A DNA stretch of 64,000 nt from Photobacterium profundum SS9 (GCF_000196255.1 NC_006370.1:4018550-4082549); one strand, 5' to 3'; positions 22,116 through 32,735 are shown, numbered from the stretch's first letter. The notes: a model not told the origin generated them from the sequence alone. Made by a program: numbers and translations.

Positions 22116-22673
22116 CTAACCCTGACGTAATACAGTATCACTAAATGCATCTCGAATTTCTGTTGGGTTTTCACGCCCACCAGTCTCACCTTCTAAAATA
22201 GCACTTAAGTGCTCACCTAACTGATTCTGTACTTCAGTCACAGTTTTACACGGTGGTAATCCGGTTAAATTAGCACTGGTAGAGGTGATAGGTTTACCAA
22301 ACTGATGACAAAGTTTCTGCACTAAAGGATGATCACTCACTCGAACAGCTATCGATGTAAATTTGCCCGTTAGGAGAGGAGAGATATCTTTTTTTACAGG
22401 CATCACCCAGGTAACTGGCCCTGGCCACGTCGAAAATATTTTCTGCTTTTGTAAATCACTAAGCTGGGCATCATCAATATACGGCTGTAGTTGTTGATAG
22501 TTAGCCGCAATCAGAATCAAACCTTTCTCGATCGGACGCTGTTTTAAAGCAAGTAGCTTTTCGACAGCTTGTGGATTATCAGGATCACACCCGACACCAA
22601 ATACACCCTCTGTTGGATAAGCAATGACCTCTCCGCTTTGTAACGCAGATACAACTTGCTGCAAGTTGTCCAT
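22116..22673 (-). CDS. tsaC: Threonylcarbamoyl-AMP synthase (YrdC/Sua5 family)
   Basis: TsaC makes threonylcarbamoyl-AMP from threonine, bicarbonate and ATP for the t6A37 modification of ANN-decoding tRNAs. The 185-residue protein shows the YrdC-fold motifs [12 protein letters not shown] near residue 20, [13 protein letters not shown] near 45 and the STSANLTG motif near 130. The ATG at 22673 is preceded by ACGAGG five bases away. An in-frame ATG 21 bases upstream has no binding site. The purE terminator (22706-22733) lies just upstream, so transcription probably starts in or beyond it. Confidence 0.93.
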   Translation of the reverse strand: MDNLQQVVSALQSGEVIAYPTEGVFGVGCDPDNPQAVEKLLALKQRPIEKGLILIAANYQQLQPYIDDAQLSDLQKQKIFSTWPGPVTWVMPVKKDISPLLTGKFTSIAVRVSDHPLVQKLCHQFGKPITSTSANLTGLPPCKTVTEVQNQLGEHLSAILEGETGGRENPTEIRDAFSDTVLRQG

Positions 22674-22705
22674 ATCGACCTCGTAAATAACCATATTAAA
22701 TGCAA

Positions 22706-22733
22706 TAAAAAAGGCGCTCTAAAGAGAGCGCCT
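22706..22733 (-). terminator. Rho-independent terminator after purE
   Basis: A 9-bp stem AGGCGCTCT (22712-22720) with its complement at 22725-22733 and a four-base loop is followed on the minus strand by six U residues. It separates purE from tsaC. Confidence 0.8.
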
Positions 22734-22753
22734 CTTAAATTCATGGCTATTAT

Positions 22754-23260
22754 TTAGCCCTTTAGACGCTCTTGTAAAGCTGCATCTTTCGCAATAACAG
22801 CTTCAGCGTTCTTTTGACGATCAGCTTTTACTGCTAATGCTAGCGCTTTATCGCCAGTCGCTAGAATTTGTGCCGCTAAGTAACCTGCGTTTTTTGCACC
22901 AGCGCTACCAATAGCAACGGTAGCAACAGGTACACCACCTGGCATCATTGCAGTTGAAAGTAATGCATCCATTCCTTTTAGAGGACCAGCATCAATTGGC
23001 ACTCCGATAACAGGTAATGTTGTAATACCAGCAACAGCACCTGCTAAATGTGCCGCTAAGCCTGCTGCACAAATAAATACGCCACAACCACGCGCTTCAG
23101 CATCAGTCACATAGCTATGCGTTGCGGCTGGTGTACGGTGAGCAGAAGTTACTTTCACTTCAGTCGTAATTTCAAAAGATTTTAAAACATCAAGCGTTGC
23201 CTGCATTACTGGCAAATCTGAATCTGAACCCATCAAAACAGCTACAAATGGCTTAGTCAT
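22754..23260 (-). CDS. purE: PurE-family carboxyaminoimidazole ribonucleotide mutase, divergent type
   Basis: PurE rearranges N5-CAIR to CAIR in purine synthesis. The 168-residue protein has MGSDSDLP at residues 9-16, the SAHRTP motif near residue 40 and MPGGVPVATVAIG near 110. The ATG at 23260 is six bases after AAGGA; an adjacent ATG at 23263 is possible. Relative to Vibrio and E. coli PurE as recalled, several motifs differ: AAGLAAHLAG instead of AGAGGAAHLPG, and GPLKGMDALLS instead of ALSGVDSLYS. The partner purK, usually adjacent in Vibrio, is absent here. It may be a replacement or second PurE, or a type that works without PurK. Confidence 0.85.
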   Translation of the reverse strand: MTKPFVAVLMGSDSDLPVMQATLDVLKSFEITTEVKVTSAHRTPAATHSYVTDAEARGCGVFICAAGLAAHLAGAVAGITTLPVIGVPIDAGPLKGMDALLSTAMMPGGVPVATVAIGSAGAKNAGYLAAQILATGDKALALAVKADRQKNAEAVIAKDAALQERLKG

Positions 23261-23337
23261 CATCTTTCCTTCCATATTAAGTAACGTAATCGATTGCGTA
23301 AGTATTATAGAGGAAATTCCGAATAGATCGAGAATGA

Positions 23338-23895
23338 TTATTGCTGAATGTGGTGACACTTCTTATCTGCACATTGCAATTTGATACCCGTAGCAAAATC
23401 TTTCTCTACTAATAGAGGAAAACCACAGGTTTCGCATTGTTGTGCGACAGGCTTATTGTTTACGGCGAAACGACATGCTGGATATTGGTCACAAGCAAAG
23501 AATACTTTGCCATAACGAGACTTTCGTTGAACGAGGTGCCCTTTGTGACAATCTGGACACAAAATTTGAGTATCGTCCGCTTTTTTCTCTAAGGGCTCAA
23601 TGTGCTGGCAATCAGGGAAACTCGCACAACCAATAAACATCCCAAAACGACCTTGTCGTAAAACCAGTTCGCTATCACAACTAGGGCATGGCTTACCAAG
23701 GTGTTTGACAATGTGCCCATCATTCTGATTCTGTGGACGAATAAAATCGCACTCAGGGTAATTTGAACACCCAAGAAAAGGACCGCGTTTACCATAACGC
23801 GTTTGTAATTGCCCACCACAAGTCGGGCAGGGCTCTTCTTGCTCTAACGCATGCTCATGAGCGTCAAATAACTGGTCGTGAACTTTGCCGGCCAT
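23338..23895 (-). CDS. Topoisomerase-type zinc-ribbon protein (YrdD-like)
   Basis: The 185-residue protein consists of four repeats resembling the C-terminal zinc ribbons of DNA topoisomerase I. Each has a CPxC or CxxC pair and a second CxxYPxC-like pair (CPTCGG, CSNYPEC, CPSCDS, CASFPDC, CPDCHKG, CDQYPAC, CETCGF). It lacks any topoisomerase catalytic domain. It matches YrdD of E. coli, encoded next to tsaC, and probably binds single-stranded nucleic acid; its role is unknown. The ATG at 23895 gives the family N-terminus; the ribosome-binding site is weak. It lies between smg and purE, 37 bases after smg. Confidence 0.85.
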   Translation of the reverse strand: MAGKVHDQLFDAHEHALEQEEPCPTCGGQLQTRYGKRGPFLGCSNYPECDFIRPQNQNDGHIVKHLGKPCPSCDSELVLRQGRFGMFIGCASFPDCQHIEPLEKKADDTQILCPDCHKGHLVQRKSRYGKVFFACDQYPACRFAVNNKPVAQQCETCGFPLLVEKDFATGIKLQCADKKCHHIQQ

Positions 23896-23931
23896 ACTAC
23901 ATATTACTCGCAAGGGCAGGGTTATCGATAA

Positions 23932-24405
23932 TTAGTGAATGTATCCATCTTCTGCTCCGTAAAGCAGTTCTTCCATCTGAGTGTAAGCATTTTCATTACC
24001 AGGTGCGTTAAAGAGCACCATTAAAATAATCCACTTCAAATCATCTAATACAAAGTCGCTTGTTTCTAGTTCCATCACACGATCAATAACCATCTCACGC
24101 GTATCGGCACTTAATACATGAATTTGCTCTAAATAGGTCAAAAATCCGCGACATGTTACATCCATTCGAGCCATCTCTTGTGGAATATAAACACGAATAG
24201 ACGTTATCGCACTATTATTCATGTACGGTATGGTTTCTGTTTCTTGCAGAGCAGCAAGCTTTTCAAGCCAGTTTAATGCCTTGTAGATATCATCTTGATG
24301 AAATCCGGCACGACTAAGCTCATCTGAAAGTTCATCCTGATCAACCAATAGCTCCACGTCGCTTTGGATATAGGTTTCAAACAGGTACATAAGAATATCC
24401 ATCAT
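23932..24405 (-). CDS. smg: Smg family protein (DUF494)
   Basis: The 157-residue acidic protein matches E. coli Smg over its full length, including the N-terminal [11 protein letters not shown], a central [15 protein letters not shown] and the [15 protein letters not shown] block. It is soluble and mostly helical, and is widely found next to dprA. Its function is not established. The first of two consecutive ATG codons gives the same length as the E. coli protein. The gene starts two bases after the dprA stop codon, so the two are probably translationally coupled. Confidence 0.92.
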   Translation of the reverse strand: MMDILMYLFETYIQSDVELLVDQDELSDELSRAGFHQDDIYKALNWLEKLAALQETETIPYMNNSAITSIRVYIPQEMARMDVTCRGFLTYLEQIHVLSADTREMVIDRVMELETSDFVLDDLKWIILMVLFNAPGNENAYTQMEELLYGAEDGYIH

Positions 24406-24407
24406 GA

Positions 24408-25505
24408 CTAGCCCCTCCTCGTTCTGATATAACCACCGGGCACTGTACTCACAACGCCTTGCAATTCTAAATCTAGTAATTGCATCATAACTTCATGTAT
24501 GGGCAGTTTACAGCGTTCAGCAACCACATCAACGGGTATTGCTTCTTTGCCTACGGTAGCCAACACGGCTGAAAATGGCAATTCTTCATTTTCAGGTTGT
24601 GGCAACGACAAGTTCATTTGGCTATTTATTGCGCATTCCGTCAGCGCACCTACCTCTTCAAATATATCGACCGGACTTTCTACCAGTTTAGCACCAGATT
24701 TTATCAAGGCGTTACAACCTCGACTGCCAGGATTATGAATCGAACCGGGTAAAGCAAAAACATCTCGTCCTTGATCTAAAGCATAGCGTGCCGTAATTAA
24801 TGAGCCACTTCGCTCTGCTGCCTCTATAACAAGAACACCAACCGACAGCCCGCTGATCACTCTATTACGACGAGGGAAATTTTGTGGCCGTGGTTTTTCA
24901 TCGGGCCAAAACTCAGAAACAAGTGCACCTTGCTCGATAATTTGACTGGCTAGGGTTCGATGACTTGCAGGGTAAATATGATTAAGTCCTGAACCTAATA
25001 CCGCAACTGTCGCACCACCATTTTTTAATGCGCCATAATGCGCTTGACCATCGATGCCTAATGCTAAGCCACTGGTAACAACATAATTAGCGGCAACTAA
25101 TGCAGCAGAGAAATCATACGCCGCTTCACGACCATCAAGACTGGCAGAACGGCTGCCAATAACAGCCAGTTGGGGTTCACGTAACCAACGATCTTCACCA
25201 CGAACAAACAGCAAAGGCGGGGCAGATGATATTTCTTTTAATAAAGCAGGGTAAAAAGGAGAGTCTAAGGTAAGAATGGTGTGATTATTTTGCTCAGCCC
25301 ATATTAGTGCATGATCAATGCGTTGCCGTTTGGGGTTATGCAATGCTGCAACTTGCGCTGATGATAAGCCAATGGCACGAAGTTGCTCTGCGGGCATCTC
25401 GATTAATTCTATCGGCGTCGCATATTGCAATAATTTGCTAATTCTACAACCACCCAAATATGGGACCGCAGCTAGAATTAACCAACTTTCTAATGTTGTC
25501 ATCAT
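24408..25505 (-). CDS. dprA: DNA-processing protein DprA
   Basis: DprA binds incoming single-stranded DNA and loads RecA during natural transformation. The 365-residue protein has an N-terminal SAM-like region (to about residue 70) and a Rossmann-like core with the conserved IGSRSAS near 116, [12 protein letters not shown] near 145, GSGLNHIYP near 171 and [13 protein letters not shown] near 208. A C-terminal winged-helix region follows. Its start codon ATGA overlaps the stop of the LysM gene, which indicates coupling. The order LysM-dprA-smg beside a divergent def-fmt is the common gammaproteobacterial layout. Confidence 0.95.
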   Translation of the reverse strand: MMTTLESWLILAAVPYLGGCRISKLLQYATPIELIEMPAEQLRAIGLSSAQVAALHNPKRQRIDHALIWAEQNNHTILTLDSPFYPALLKEISSAPPLLFVRGEDRWLREPQLAVIGSRSASLDGREAAYDFSAALVAANYVVTSGLALGIDGQAHYGALKNGGATVAVLGSGLNHIYPASHRTLASQIIEQGALVSEFWPDEKPRPQNFPRRNRVISGLSVGVLVIEAAERSGSLITARYALDQGRDVFALPGSIHNPGSRGCNALIKSGAKLVESPVDIFEEVGALTECAINSQMNLSLPQPENEELPFSAVLATVGKEAIPVDVVAERCKLPIHEVMMQLLDLELQGVVSTVPGGYIRTRRG

Positions 25506-26560
25506 TCAACTAAATGTGGAGGTAACGCAAGCACACCAGCACGAAAGGGCTCTAGGCTACGTGTTACGACTGCTAAGCTAAAATATTCATATGGGCGGAT
25601 AACCATTACTTCACCAATATGCAGACTGCTGAGTTGTCGTTTTGCAGATAACCAATTTTGTGCTTTTTTATACGCATAATTACCTTTCTCTCCTGTTACT
25701 TCCGCACCAGGTCTAAATAGCTGTAATACATTGCCTGCCGCGAGGTTATCTAAATGACCACGATCGAGTACAACAACTTGAGATGTCGCTATATACTCAT
25801 GTCCTTCTAAGTGCCCTAACACACTGGCTTGAATCTCGGCAGGTGCTGTTGATGGTGAAAAGTTCATATCAGCATCTGCACTATCTAATGGCGCAGGCAA
25901 TAAAATATCGTTCTGGCTGATCTCTTGACGAAAAGATTCCACCGTCATCAAACTCATATTCTCTTGTATTTCTGACGTTCTCAGCTTAGCAATCTCTTTG
26001 AGTGACACGACTTTCGCCTTGGTCTCATCGTTACGGGTAAAATCAGCTTCGACACGATATACCCACCACTCAGTGCCTAACAGTAGCTCGGTATCTACCC
26101 AAATTCTGTCGCCAGGAGACATATATCCCTTTGCATCACTCGCCCCAAAGACCCGAGGAAGTTGAGCGGCACTTTTTGCTGTGATCAATTTATTTTCAGC
26201 TAAATAAGGGAAAATTAATGTTTCTTGAAGGGTAGTAATGGGGGAGTGTTTAATCCGGATCTGAGGCGATAGCACGACAGTTTTTTTTAACTGTAATTGC
26301 GGACGACCATTTATCCATACCAGATGTAATTTATCACCAGGATAGATTAAGTGAGGGTTTTGAATATAATCGTTCGCCTGCCAAAGTTGAGGCCATAACC
26401 AAGGATTATTAAGAAAGTAGGCAGATATATCCCATAGCGTATCGCCTTTTTTGACAGTATAAATCTCAGGAACATTCTTTTTTACAATGGGTAACCCAGT
26501 ATTTGCCCAACTAACAGACAATGAAGAAATAAAAATAAACAATAAGACGCCCAGCCTCAT
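25502..26560 (-). CDS. LysM domain exported protein
   Basis: The 352-residue protein begins with a signal peptide (MRLGVLLFIFISSLSVSWA, residues 1-19) and a LysM peptidoglycan-binding domain at about residues 31-82 (YTVKKGDTLWDIS, PHLIYPGDKLHLV). The remainder has no recognised catalytic motif. It probably acts in the periplasm on or near the cell wall. The ATG at 26560 was chosen because AGGAAGG lies seven bases upstream and the signal peptide then starts properly; a longer frame from 26674 adds a non-typical extension. It is the first gene of the dprA-smg group, divergent from def. Confidence 0.85.
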   Translation of the reverse strand: MRLGVLLFIFISSLSVSWANTGLPIVKKNVPEIYTVKKGDTLWDISAYFLNNPWLWPQLWQANDYIQNPHLIYPGDKLHLVWINGRPQLQLKKTVVLSPQIRIKHSPITTLQETLIFPYLAENKLITAKSAAQLPRVFGASDAKGYMSPGDRIWVDTELLLGTEWWVYRVEADFTRNDETKAKVVSLKEIAKLRTSEIQENMSLMTVESFRQEISQNDILLPAPLDSADADMNFSPSTAPAEIQASVLGHLEGHEYIATSQVVVLDRGHLDNLAAGNVLQLFRPGAEVTGEKGNYAYKKAQNWLSAKRQLSSLHIGEVMVIRPYEYFSLAVVTRSLEPFRAGVLALPPHLVE

Positions 26561-26913
26561 GTTGTGCCTTCCTCGTAGATAATCGCAGAATAATATAAAT
26601 ACAAGAAGCAACGGTGGCATTCGTTTGAAAGGATGTCCAAAGCAAGCCAGCAGGGAGGCCGTGGTTTTAGACACAGTTCAACTTTTTATTCGTTCGTATA
26701 CATCAGATACCGAGCAAGTTTGCTGACTGCCCCCAATCTACGGCATTACATTGTGTTCATTCTATTCACCAATAATGCAAAGAATCGTTGCCACCCATAG
26801 TTATCGCTTACAATGTTATGCAGCCAATGCTGTTATTTGATCTTTAAAATGACTAGAATTAGAACAAGTAAGTAATTTTCATTTTCAGCACAGTTTAATT
26901 TTTTCGAGTATCT
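26561..26913. other. Divergent intergenic region between the LysM gene and def
   Basis: No gene is seen in these 353 bases. The region must contain the promoters of both divergent operons. A TTGATC at 26837-26842 is followed by A/T-rich sequence, but no convincing pair of promoter boxes could be assigned. Confidence 0.5.
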
Positions 26914-27423
26914 ATGTCTCTATTGCAAGTATTAATATTCCCTGATGAACGCCTGCGTACTATTGCTAAGCCAGTTGAAGCAATAACACCAGACATCCAG
27001 AACATCGTCGATGACATGCTAGAAACCATGTACGACGAAGAAGGTATCGGTTTAGCGGCTACACAAGTTGATATTCATCAACGTATTGTGGTGATCGATA
27101 TTTCTGAAGAGCGTGACCAGCCAATGGTACTGATCAACCCAGAAATCACAGATAAACGTGGTGAAGATGGGATTGAAGAAGGCTGCCTATCTGTACCTGG
27201 CTCTCGAGCATTGGTTTCTCGTGCGGCAGAAGTTTCTGTCAAAGCACTTGACCGTGATGGTAACCCATTCTCATTCGAAGCGGATGATCTGCTTGCAATC
27301 TGTGTACAGCACGAACTTGATCACTTAGCTGGCAAGTTGTTTGTTGATTACCTGTCGCCTTTAAAACGTCAGCGTATTAAACAGAAACTAGAGAAAATGA
27401 AACGTTTTAACGAGAAAGACTAA
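26914..27423 (+). CDS. def: Peptide deformylase
   Basis: Def removes the formyl group from the N-terminal methionine of new proteins. The 169-residue enzyme has all three signature motifs: GIGLAATQ at residues 44-51, EGCLSVPG at 89-96 with the metal-binding Cys91, and QHELDHLAG at 132-140 with metal ligands His133 and His137 and catalytic Glu134. Length matches E. coli Def. It is the first gene of def-fmt-rsmB. The ribosome-binding site before the ATG is weak (CGAG). Confidence 0.97.
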   Translation: MSLLQVLIFPDERLRTIAKPVEAITPDIQNIVDDMLETMYDEEGIGLAATQVDIHQRIVVIDISEERDQPMVLINPEITDKRGEDGIEEGCLSVPGSRALVSRAAEVSVKALDRDGNPFSFEADDLLAICVQHELDHLAGKLFVDYLSPLKRQRIKQKLEKMKRFNEKD

Positions 27424-27439
27424 TTAATCCGAGGTTACC

Positions 27440-28384
27440 TTGAGCAAACCGTTACGTATTGTATTTGCTGGTACACCTGACTTCGCCGCCCGTCATCTGG
27501 CGGCGTTGTTGTCTTCACAGCATGAAGTTATCGCCGTATATACCCAGCCAGATCGTCCTGCTGGTCGTGGTAAAAAATTAACCGCGAGCCCGGTTAAAAA
27601 TATCGCGTTAGAAAATGATCTGCCCGTGTATCAACCGGCATCATTGCGCAATGAAGACGCGCAACAAGAACTTGCAGCGTTAAAGGCCGATATCATGGTC
27701 GTCGTGGCTTATGGCCTACTACTGCCTAAATTTGTGTTAGATACGCCTAAACTGGGTTGTATCAATGTGCATGGTTCTATTTTGCCACGCTGGCGTGGTG
27801 CTGCACCGATCCAACGCTCAATTTGGGCTGGCGATGAAGAAACCGGTGTGACCATCATGCAAATGGATGAAGGTCTTGATACGGGTGATATGCTAACTAT
27901 CGCCACACTACCTATCGAGCCAACAGATACCAGTGCAACGATGTATGACAAGCTTGCGGGATTAGGTCCTAACGCTTTAATTGACTGTCTATCTGAGATT
28001 TCCGCAGGTACAGCCATTGCTGAAAAGCAAAATGATGAACTCGCGAATTACGCGAAGAAGTTGAATAAAGAAGAAGCCAAAATTGACTGGGCGATGGAAG
28101 CAACCGCCATTGAGCGTTGTATCCGTGCATTTAACCCATGGCCAATGAGCTACTTTGCTGTCGCTGAACAAAATGTCAAAGTATGGCATGCCGTTGTTGA
28201 AGCTGAAAACCAAGGTAAAGCTCCGGGTACAATTTTATCTGCCGATAAACAAGGCATCACGGTTGCGACAGGTAAAGGTGCACTTCGCCTTATCGAACTT
28301 CAACCTCCAGGAAAGAAAGCCATGAAAGCGCAAGATATTCTAAACTCGCGCCGAGAGTGGTTTGAACTTGGCACTCAATTATAA
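27440..28384 (+). CDS. fmt: Methionyl-tRNA formyltransferase
   Basis: Fmt transfers a formyl group from 10-formyl-THF to initiator Met-tRNA. The 314-residue protein has the N-terminal formyltransferase fold with the catalytic triad Asn109, His111 ([14 protein letters not shown]) and Asp147 (GLDTGD), and a C-terminal oligonucleotide-binding domain from about residue 208. The start is a TTG at 27440: GAGG lies five bases upstream and the sequence that follows ([19 protein letters not shown]) is the normal N-terminus. It follows def by 16 bases and is followed by a terminator. Confidence 0.96.
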   Translation: MSKPLRIVFAGTPDFAARHLAALLSSQHEVIAVYTQPDRPAGRGKKLTASPVKNIALENDLPVYQPASLRNEDAQQELAALKADIMVVVAYGLLLPKFVLDTPKLGCINVHGSILPRWRGAAPIQRSIWAGDEETGVTIMQMDEGLDTGDMLTIATLPIEPTDTSATMYDKLAGLGPNALIDCLSEISAGTAIAEKQNDELANYAKKLNKEEAKIDWAMEATAIERCIRAFNPWPMSYFAVAEQNVKVWHAVVEAENQGKAPGTILSADKQGITVATGKGALRLIELQPPGKKAMKAQDILNSRREWFELGTQL

Positions 28385-28389
28385 TTTTA

Positions 28390-28417
28390 AAGCCAGTGTC
28401 CATCACTGGCTTTTTTA
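28390..28417 (+). terminator. Rho-independent terminator after fmt
   Basis: A stem AAGCCAGTG paired with CACTGGCTT around a five-base loop is followed by seven T residues. It separates def-fmt from rsmB, which starts 38 bases on, so rsmB relies on partial read-through or its own promoter. Confidence 0.85.
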
Positions 28418-28454
28418 TTTTCCACGTCGTTAAAAATAAATTCAGGAAATACGC

Positions 28455-29750
28455 ATGAACGTAAGAGCCGCAGCTGCCCAGGTTGTTTTTCAGGTTGTTG
28501 ATCAGGGGCAATCCCTTTCCGCAGCACTACCAGCAGCCCAGCAAAACATTCGAGAACGCGATCATGCTTTGCTGCAAGAGATTTGCTACGGCGTATTACG
28601 CTGGTTACCGCGTTTAGAGTCGATTACTACTCATCTAATGGACAAGCCTTTAAAAGGTAAGCAACGTGCTTTCCATCATTTGATTTTAGTGGGTCTATAC
28701 CAACTAGGTCACATGCGCATTCCCGCTCATGCTGCTGTAGCCGAAACGGTTAACGCCACTAAAGATCTAAAGAAAACCCAGCTACGTGGCTTAATTAATG
28801 CCATTTTACGTAACTATCAGCGCCAGCAAGAACAGCTAGATGCACAATCAGTCAGCCACGATGCAGGAAAATACGGCCATCCGAGTTGGTTATTAAAAAT
28901 GCTGAAAGCAAGCTACCCAGAACAGTTGGAAGCGATTGTTACGGCAAATAATACCAAAGCCCCAATGTGGCTACGCGTAAACCGCCAACACCATACTCGC
29001 GATGAATATCGCGCATTACTTAATGACGTTGGCATCGAGACAGACTTACACCCAGAAGCCGCTGATGCACTTCGTTTGTTGTCACCTTGCGATGTGAGCA
29101 AACTACCTGGTTTTGCTGATGGCTGGTCATCAGTACAAGATGGTGCCGCCCAATTAGCAGTCGATTTTTTACAACCACAAGCTGGCGAACTGATTCTTGA
29201 TTGTTGTGCAGCTCCTGGTGGTAAAACGGCACATATCATGGAACGTCAGCCAACGGCTAAAGTGGTTGCCATTGACTGTGATGAACGCCGTTTAACCCGC
29301 GTTTATGAAAACCTTGCCCGTCTGAAGCTTGATGCAACAGTATTGTGTGCCGATGCCCGTTACCCTGCCGATTGGTGGCACGGTGAAAAATTTGACCGCA
29401 TCTTACTCGATGCACCTTGTTCTGCCACAGGGGTTATTCGTCGTCATCCAGATATTAAATGGTTACGTCGAGCAAGCGACATTGAAGCGCTCGCAATCCT
29501 TCAAGCTGAGATTTTTGATGCTATGTGGTTACAGCTGAAATCTGGTGGCACCTTGGTATATGCGACCTGTTCGATTACACCACAAGAAAACAGCGAACAA
29601 GTGAAAGCATTCCTTGCCCGCACAGCCGATGCAACCTTGATCAATCGTGGACAAGAAGCCGATAGTGATATGGAACACCCTGGTCGCCAGATCTTACCGG
29701 GTGAATCTGATATGGATGGTTTCTACTACGCTGTTCTGCAAAAAAGCTAA
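28455..29750 (+). CDS. rsmB: 16S rRNA (cytosine-967-C5) methyltransferase
   Basis: RsmB (Sun/Fmu) methylates C967 of 16S rRNA using S-adenosylmethionine. The 431-residue protein has an N-terminal NusB-like RNA-binding domain (to about residue 140). A Rossmann methyltransferase domain follows, with the SAM motif [12 protein letters not shown] near 249, the [18 protein letters not shown] motif near 321 and the catalytic-cysteine motif [11 protein letters not shown] near 370. Length is close to the E. coli enzyme (429). It follows def-fmt as in many gammaproteobacteria. Confidence 0.96.
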   Translation: MNVRAAAAQVVFQVVDQGQSLSAALPAAQQNIRERDHALLQEICYGVLRWLPRLESITTHLMDKPLKGKQRAFHHLILVGLYQLGHMRIPAHAAVAETVNATKDLKKTQLRGLINAILRNYQRQQEQLDAQSVSHDAGKYGHPSWLLKMLKASYPEQLEAIVTANNTKAPMWLRVNRQHHTRDEYRALLNDVGIETDLHPEAADALRLLSPCDVSKLPGFADGWSSVQDGAAQLAVDFLQPQAGELILDCCAAPGGKTAHIMERQPTAKVVAIDCDERRLTRVYENLARLKLDATVLCADARYPADWWHGEKFDRILLDAPCSATGVIRRHPDIKWLRRASDIEALAILQAEIFDAMWLQLKSGGTLVYATCSITPQENSEQVKAFLARTADATLINRGQEADSDMEHPGRQILPGESDMDGFYYAVLQKS

Positions 29751-29781
29751 CACCAATGCGTACCCCAAAAAGCCTAAATCG

Positions 29782-29820
29782 TTCTAACTCAAGACATATC
29801 ATTATGCTCTTGAGTTAGAA
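29782..29820. repeat. 12-bp perfect inverted repeat between rsmB and trkA
   Basis: TTCTAACTCAAG at 29782-29793 is repeated inverted at 29809-29820 with a 15-base spacer. No T-run follows, so it is not a standard terminator. It lies 42 bases upstream of trkA and could be an operator or an mRNA stem. Confidence 0.7.
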
Positions 29821-29861
29821 GCATAGTAACCTACACAGAATACTTTAATCAGGCATATGCT

Positions 29862-31238
29862 ATGAAAATCATCATTCTCGGCGCAGGTCAGGTCGGTGGC
29901 ACACTGGCAGAGAACCTTGTCGGTGAAAACAACGACATAACGATTGTTGATAAAGACCCAGAACGTCTGCGAGAACTGCAAGATAAATACGACCTTCGGG
30001 TTGTACAGGGTTTTGCGAGCCATCCACGTACTCTACGTGAAGCAGGGGCTCAGGATGCTGATATGTTAGTTTCGGTCACCAATTCTGACGAAACCAATAT
30101 GATTGCCTGTCAAATTGCATTTTCTTTATTTAATACCCCTAACCGCGTCGCTCGTATCCGCTCTCCGGAATACCTCAAAGAAAAAGATTCTTTATTCCAA
30201 TCAGATGCTGTTCCTGTCGATCACTTGATTGCCCCAGAGGAGCTGGTAACAGGGTATATCGAACGCTTAATTGAATACCCTGGCGCACTGCAGGTTGTCA
30301 GTTTTGCCGAAGATAAAGTCGGTTTAGTTGCCGTTAAAGCGTATTACGGTGGGCCATTAGTCGGTAATGCATTATCAGCATTGCGTGAGCACATGCCACA
30401 TATCGACACCCGTGTTGCGGCTATCTTTCGCCAAGGCAAACCGATTCGTCCTCAAGGCACCACCATTATTGAAGCCGATGATGAAGTATTCTTCGTTGCA
30501 GCCAGCAATCACATTCGCTCGGTGATGAGTGAACTTCAACGTCTAGAAAAACCTTATAAGCGTTTAATGATCGTCGGTGGCGGTAATATTGGTGCAGGTC
30601 TCGCCCGTCGATTAGAACAGGCTTATAGTGTTAAGCTCATTGAACGTAATCCTGAGCGCGCTGAAAGCCTGTCTGAAATGCTCGAAAACACCATCGTTTT
30701 CTGTGGTGATGCATCCGATCAAGAGTTATTAAGTGAAGAGCACATCGAACAAATTGATGTGTTTATTGCGGTGACTAACGATGATGAAGCAAACATCATG
30801 TCTGCCATGCTTGCTAAACGCATGGGTGCCAAAAAAGTCATGGTGCTTATTCAGCGCGGGGCGTACGTCGATTTAGTGCAAGGTGGGGTGATTGATATTG
30901 CGATTTCGCCACAGCAAGCGACGATTTCAGCATTGTTAACTCACGTACGAAAAGCCGATATTGTCAATGTATCGTCATTACGTCACGGAGCAGCTGAAGC
31001 AATTGAGGCCATTGCCCACGGTGATTCAAGTACCTCAAAAGTAGTTGGTCGATCCATTGGTGAAATTAAGCTACCACCAGGCACAACCATTGGTGCGATC
31101 GTCCGTGGTAATGAAGTCTTAATTGCTCACGACCGAACCATGATTGAACAAGATGATCATGTTGTTATGTTCCTCGTCGACAAAAAATACATCCCTGATG
31201 TTGAACGTCTCTTCCAACCTAGCCCATTTTTCCTATAA
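29862..31238 (+). CDS. trkA: Trk potassium uptake regulatory subunit TrkA
   Basis: TrkA is the cytoplasmic NAD(H)-binding subunit that gates the TrkH potassium channel. The 458-residue protein contains two RCK modules. The first opens with the Rossmann motif [15 protein letters not shown] and the second, near residue 236, with [15 protein letters not shown]. Each is followed by a TrkA-C domain (around 145-225 and 370-455). Length equals E. coli TrkA. It is followed three bases later by trkH, a two-gene operon. Confidence 0.96.
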   Translation: MKIIILGAGQVGGTLAENLVGENNDITIVDKDPERLRELQDKYDLRVVQGFASHPRTLREAGAQDADMLVSVTNSDETNMIACQIAFSLFNTPNRVARIRSPEYLKEKDSLFQSDAVPVDHLIAPEELVTGYIERLIEYPGALQVVSFAEDKVGLVAVKAYYGGPLVGNALSALREHMPHIDTRVAAIFRQGKPIRPQGTTIIEADDEVFFVAASNHIRSVMSELQRLEKPYKRLMIVGGGNIGAGLARRLEQAYSVKLIERNPERAESLSEMLENTIVFCGDASDQELLSEEHIEQIDVFIAVTNDDEANIMSAMLAKRMGAKKVMVLIQRGAYVDLVQGGVIDIAISPQQATISALLTHVRKADIVNVSSLRHGAAEAIEAIAHGDSSTSKVVGRSIGEIKLPPGTTIGAIVRGNEVLIAHDRTMIEQDDHVVMFLVDKKYIPDVERLFQPSPFFL

Positions 31239-31241
31239 CTT

Positions 31242-32687
31242 ATGGTTAATTTCCGTCCCATAATGTTCGTGATCGGGTTGGTTTTATCTAAAATCGCCCT
31301 TTTCATGTACATCCCAACCCTTGTTGCCTTTTTTACAGGTACTGGTGGGTTTATCGATTTCGCCACCGCGGTTATTATTACTCATACCGTGGCTTTTCTA
31401 TGTCTAACATTTGGTAAAACCAAAGAGTTTAAGCTAGGGGTCAGGGAGATGTTCCTGATCACAACCTTAGTGTGGACGATTTCCAGCGCCTTTGCGGCAC
31501 TGCCTTTTGTCTTCATCAACCACATCAGCTTTACCGATGCCTACTTCGAAACCATGTCGGGCATTACGACAACGGGCTCAACGGTACTCAGTGGGTTAGA
31601 TGATATGGCACCCAGTATTCTGCTTTGGCGTTCAACGTTACAATGGCTAGGTGGTATTGGATTTATTGTAATGGGCGTAGCCATTCTACCCATGTTAAAC
31701 GTAGGGGGGATGCGACTGTTCCAAACCGAATCGTCAGATTGGTCAGAAAAGAGTTCACCGAGAACCAAAAGTGTTGCTAAGAATATAGTAAATGTTTACA
31801 TAACCTTAACTATATTGTGCATCATAGGTTTTGTAATGACAGGCATGAATACGTTTGATGCGATAAACCATGCTTTTACCACCTTATCAACCGGTGGCTA
31901 TTCAACCTCTGATGGCTCGATGAATAACTTCTCCCACAGCACACATTGGGTCGCAACCTTCTTTATGTTCGCGGGTGGTTTGCCATTTCTCTTATTTGTA
32001 CAAGCACTGCGTAAAAGAAGCCCAGGAGCTCTATTTGCAGATGCCCAAGTAAGAGGCTTCACTTTATTAGTGCTATCAGCAGGATTCGTGGTCGCACTTT
32101 GGTTAACGTGGAAACTGGACTACAACTTTCTTGATGCGTTGCGTGTGTCTCTGTTTAATATCATTTCAGTGGTGACGACAACAGGATTTGGTCTTGATGA
32201 CTTCACTTCATGGGGACCGCTACCCAGCATTATTTTTGCTTTCATTATGTTGGTGGGTGGGTGTTCAGGATCGACATCGGGGGGGATTAAAATCTTCCGT
32301 TTTCAAGTCGCTTTTGCCTTGTTACGCAAACAGATGATGCAGCTGGTTCATCCTTCAGGTGTCTTTATCCAACGCTATAACGGTCGCCCAGTCACTGATG
32401 GCATCGTGCGCTCGGTTGTGGCTTTTGCGCTGACTTTTATTCTGACCATTGTGGTTATTGCCGCGATATTAGGCATACTTGGCTTAGATCCTGTCACCAG
32501 TATTACTGGTGCAGTTACCGCCGTTGCCAATGTGGGCCCTGGAATGGGGAATATTATAGGACCAACGGGTAATTTTGCCAGCTTACCGGATATGGCAAAA
32601 TGGACATTAAGCATTGGAATGCTGATGGGCCGCTTGGAAATACTCACAGTGCTCGTGGTCTTTTTTCCTGCATTTTGGCACGACTAG
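31242..32687 (+). CDS. trkH: Trk potassium uptake channel TrkH
   Basis: TrkH is the inner-membrane pore of the Trk potassium transporter. The 481-residue protein has around ten hydrophobic segments and the four selectivity-filter-like loops, readable as SGITTTGSTV, TTLSTGGYST, VVTTTGFGLDD and VANVGPGMGN. The length is typical. The ATG lies three bases after the trkA stop, which implies co-transcription. A strong bidirectional terminator ends the operon. Confidence 0.96.
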   Translation: MVNFRPIMFVIGLVLSKIALFMYIPTLVAFFTGTGGFIDFATAVIITHTVAFLCLTFGKTKEFKLGVREMFLITTLVWTISSAFAALPFVFINHISFTDAYFETMSGITTTGSTVLSGLDDMAPSILLWRSTLQWLGGIGFIVMGVAILPMLNVGGMRLFQTESSDWSEKSSPRTKSVAKNIVNVYITLTILCIIGFVMTGMNTFDAINHAFTTLSTGGYSTSDGSMNNFSHSTHWVATFFMFAGGLPFLLFVQALRKRSPGALFADAQVRGFTLLVLSAGFVVALWLTWKLDYNFLDALRVSLFNIISVVTTTGFGLDDFTSWGPLPSIIFAFIMLVGGCSGSTSGGIKIFRFQVAFALLRKQMMQLVHPSGVFIQRYNGRPVTDGIVRSVVAFALTFILTIVVIAAILGILGLDPVTSITGAVTAVANVGPGMGNIIGPTGNFASLPDMAKWTLSIGMLMGRLEILTVLVVFFPAFWHD

Positions 32688-32702
32688 CGTACTGCTACCA
32701 AT

Positions 32703-32735
32703 AAAAAAAGAGAGCATATATGCTCTCTTTTTTTC
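32703..32735. terminator. Bidirectional terminator between trkH and the hemolysin III-family gene
   Basis: AGAGAGCATA is followed directly by its inverse complement (32709-32728), flanked by seven A on the left and seven T on the right. It can end transcription in both directions. Positions 32736-32826 show nothing else. Confidence 0.85.
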
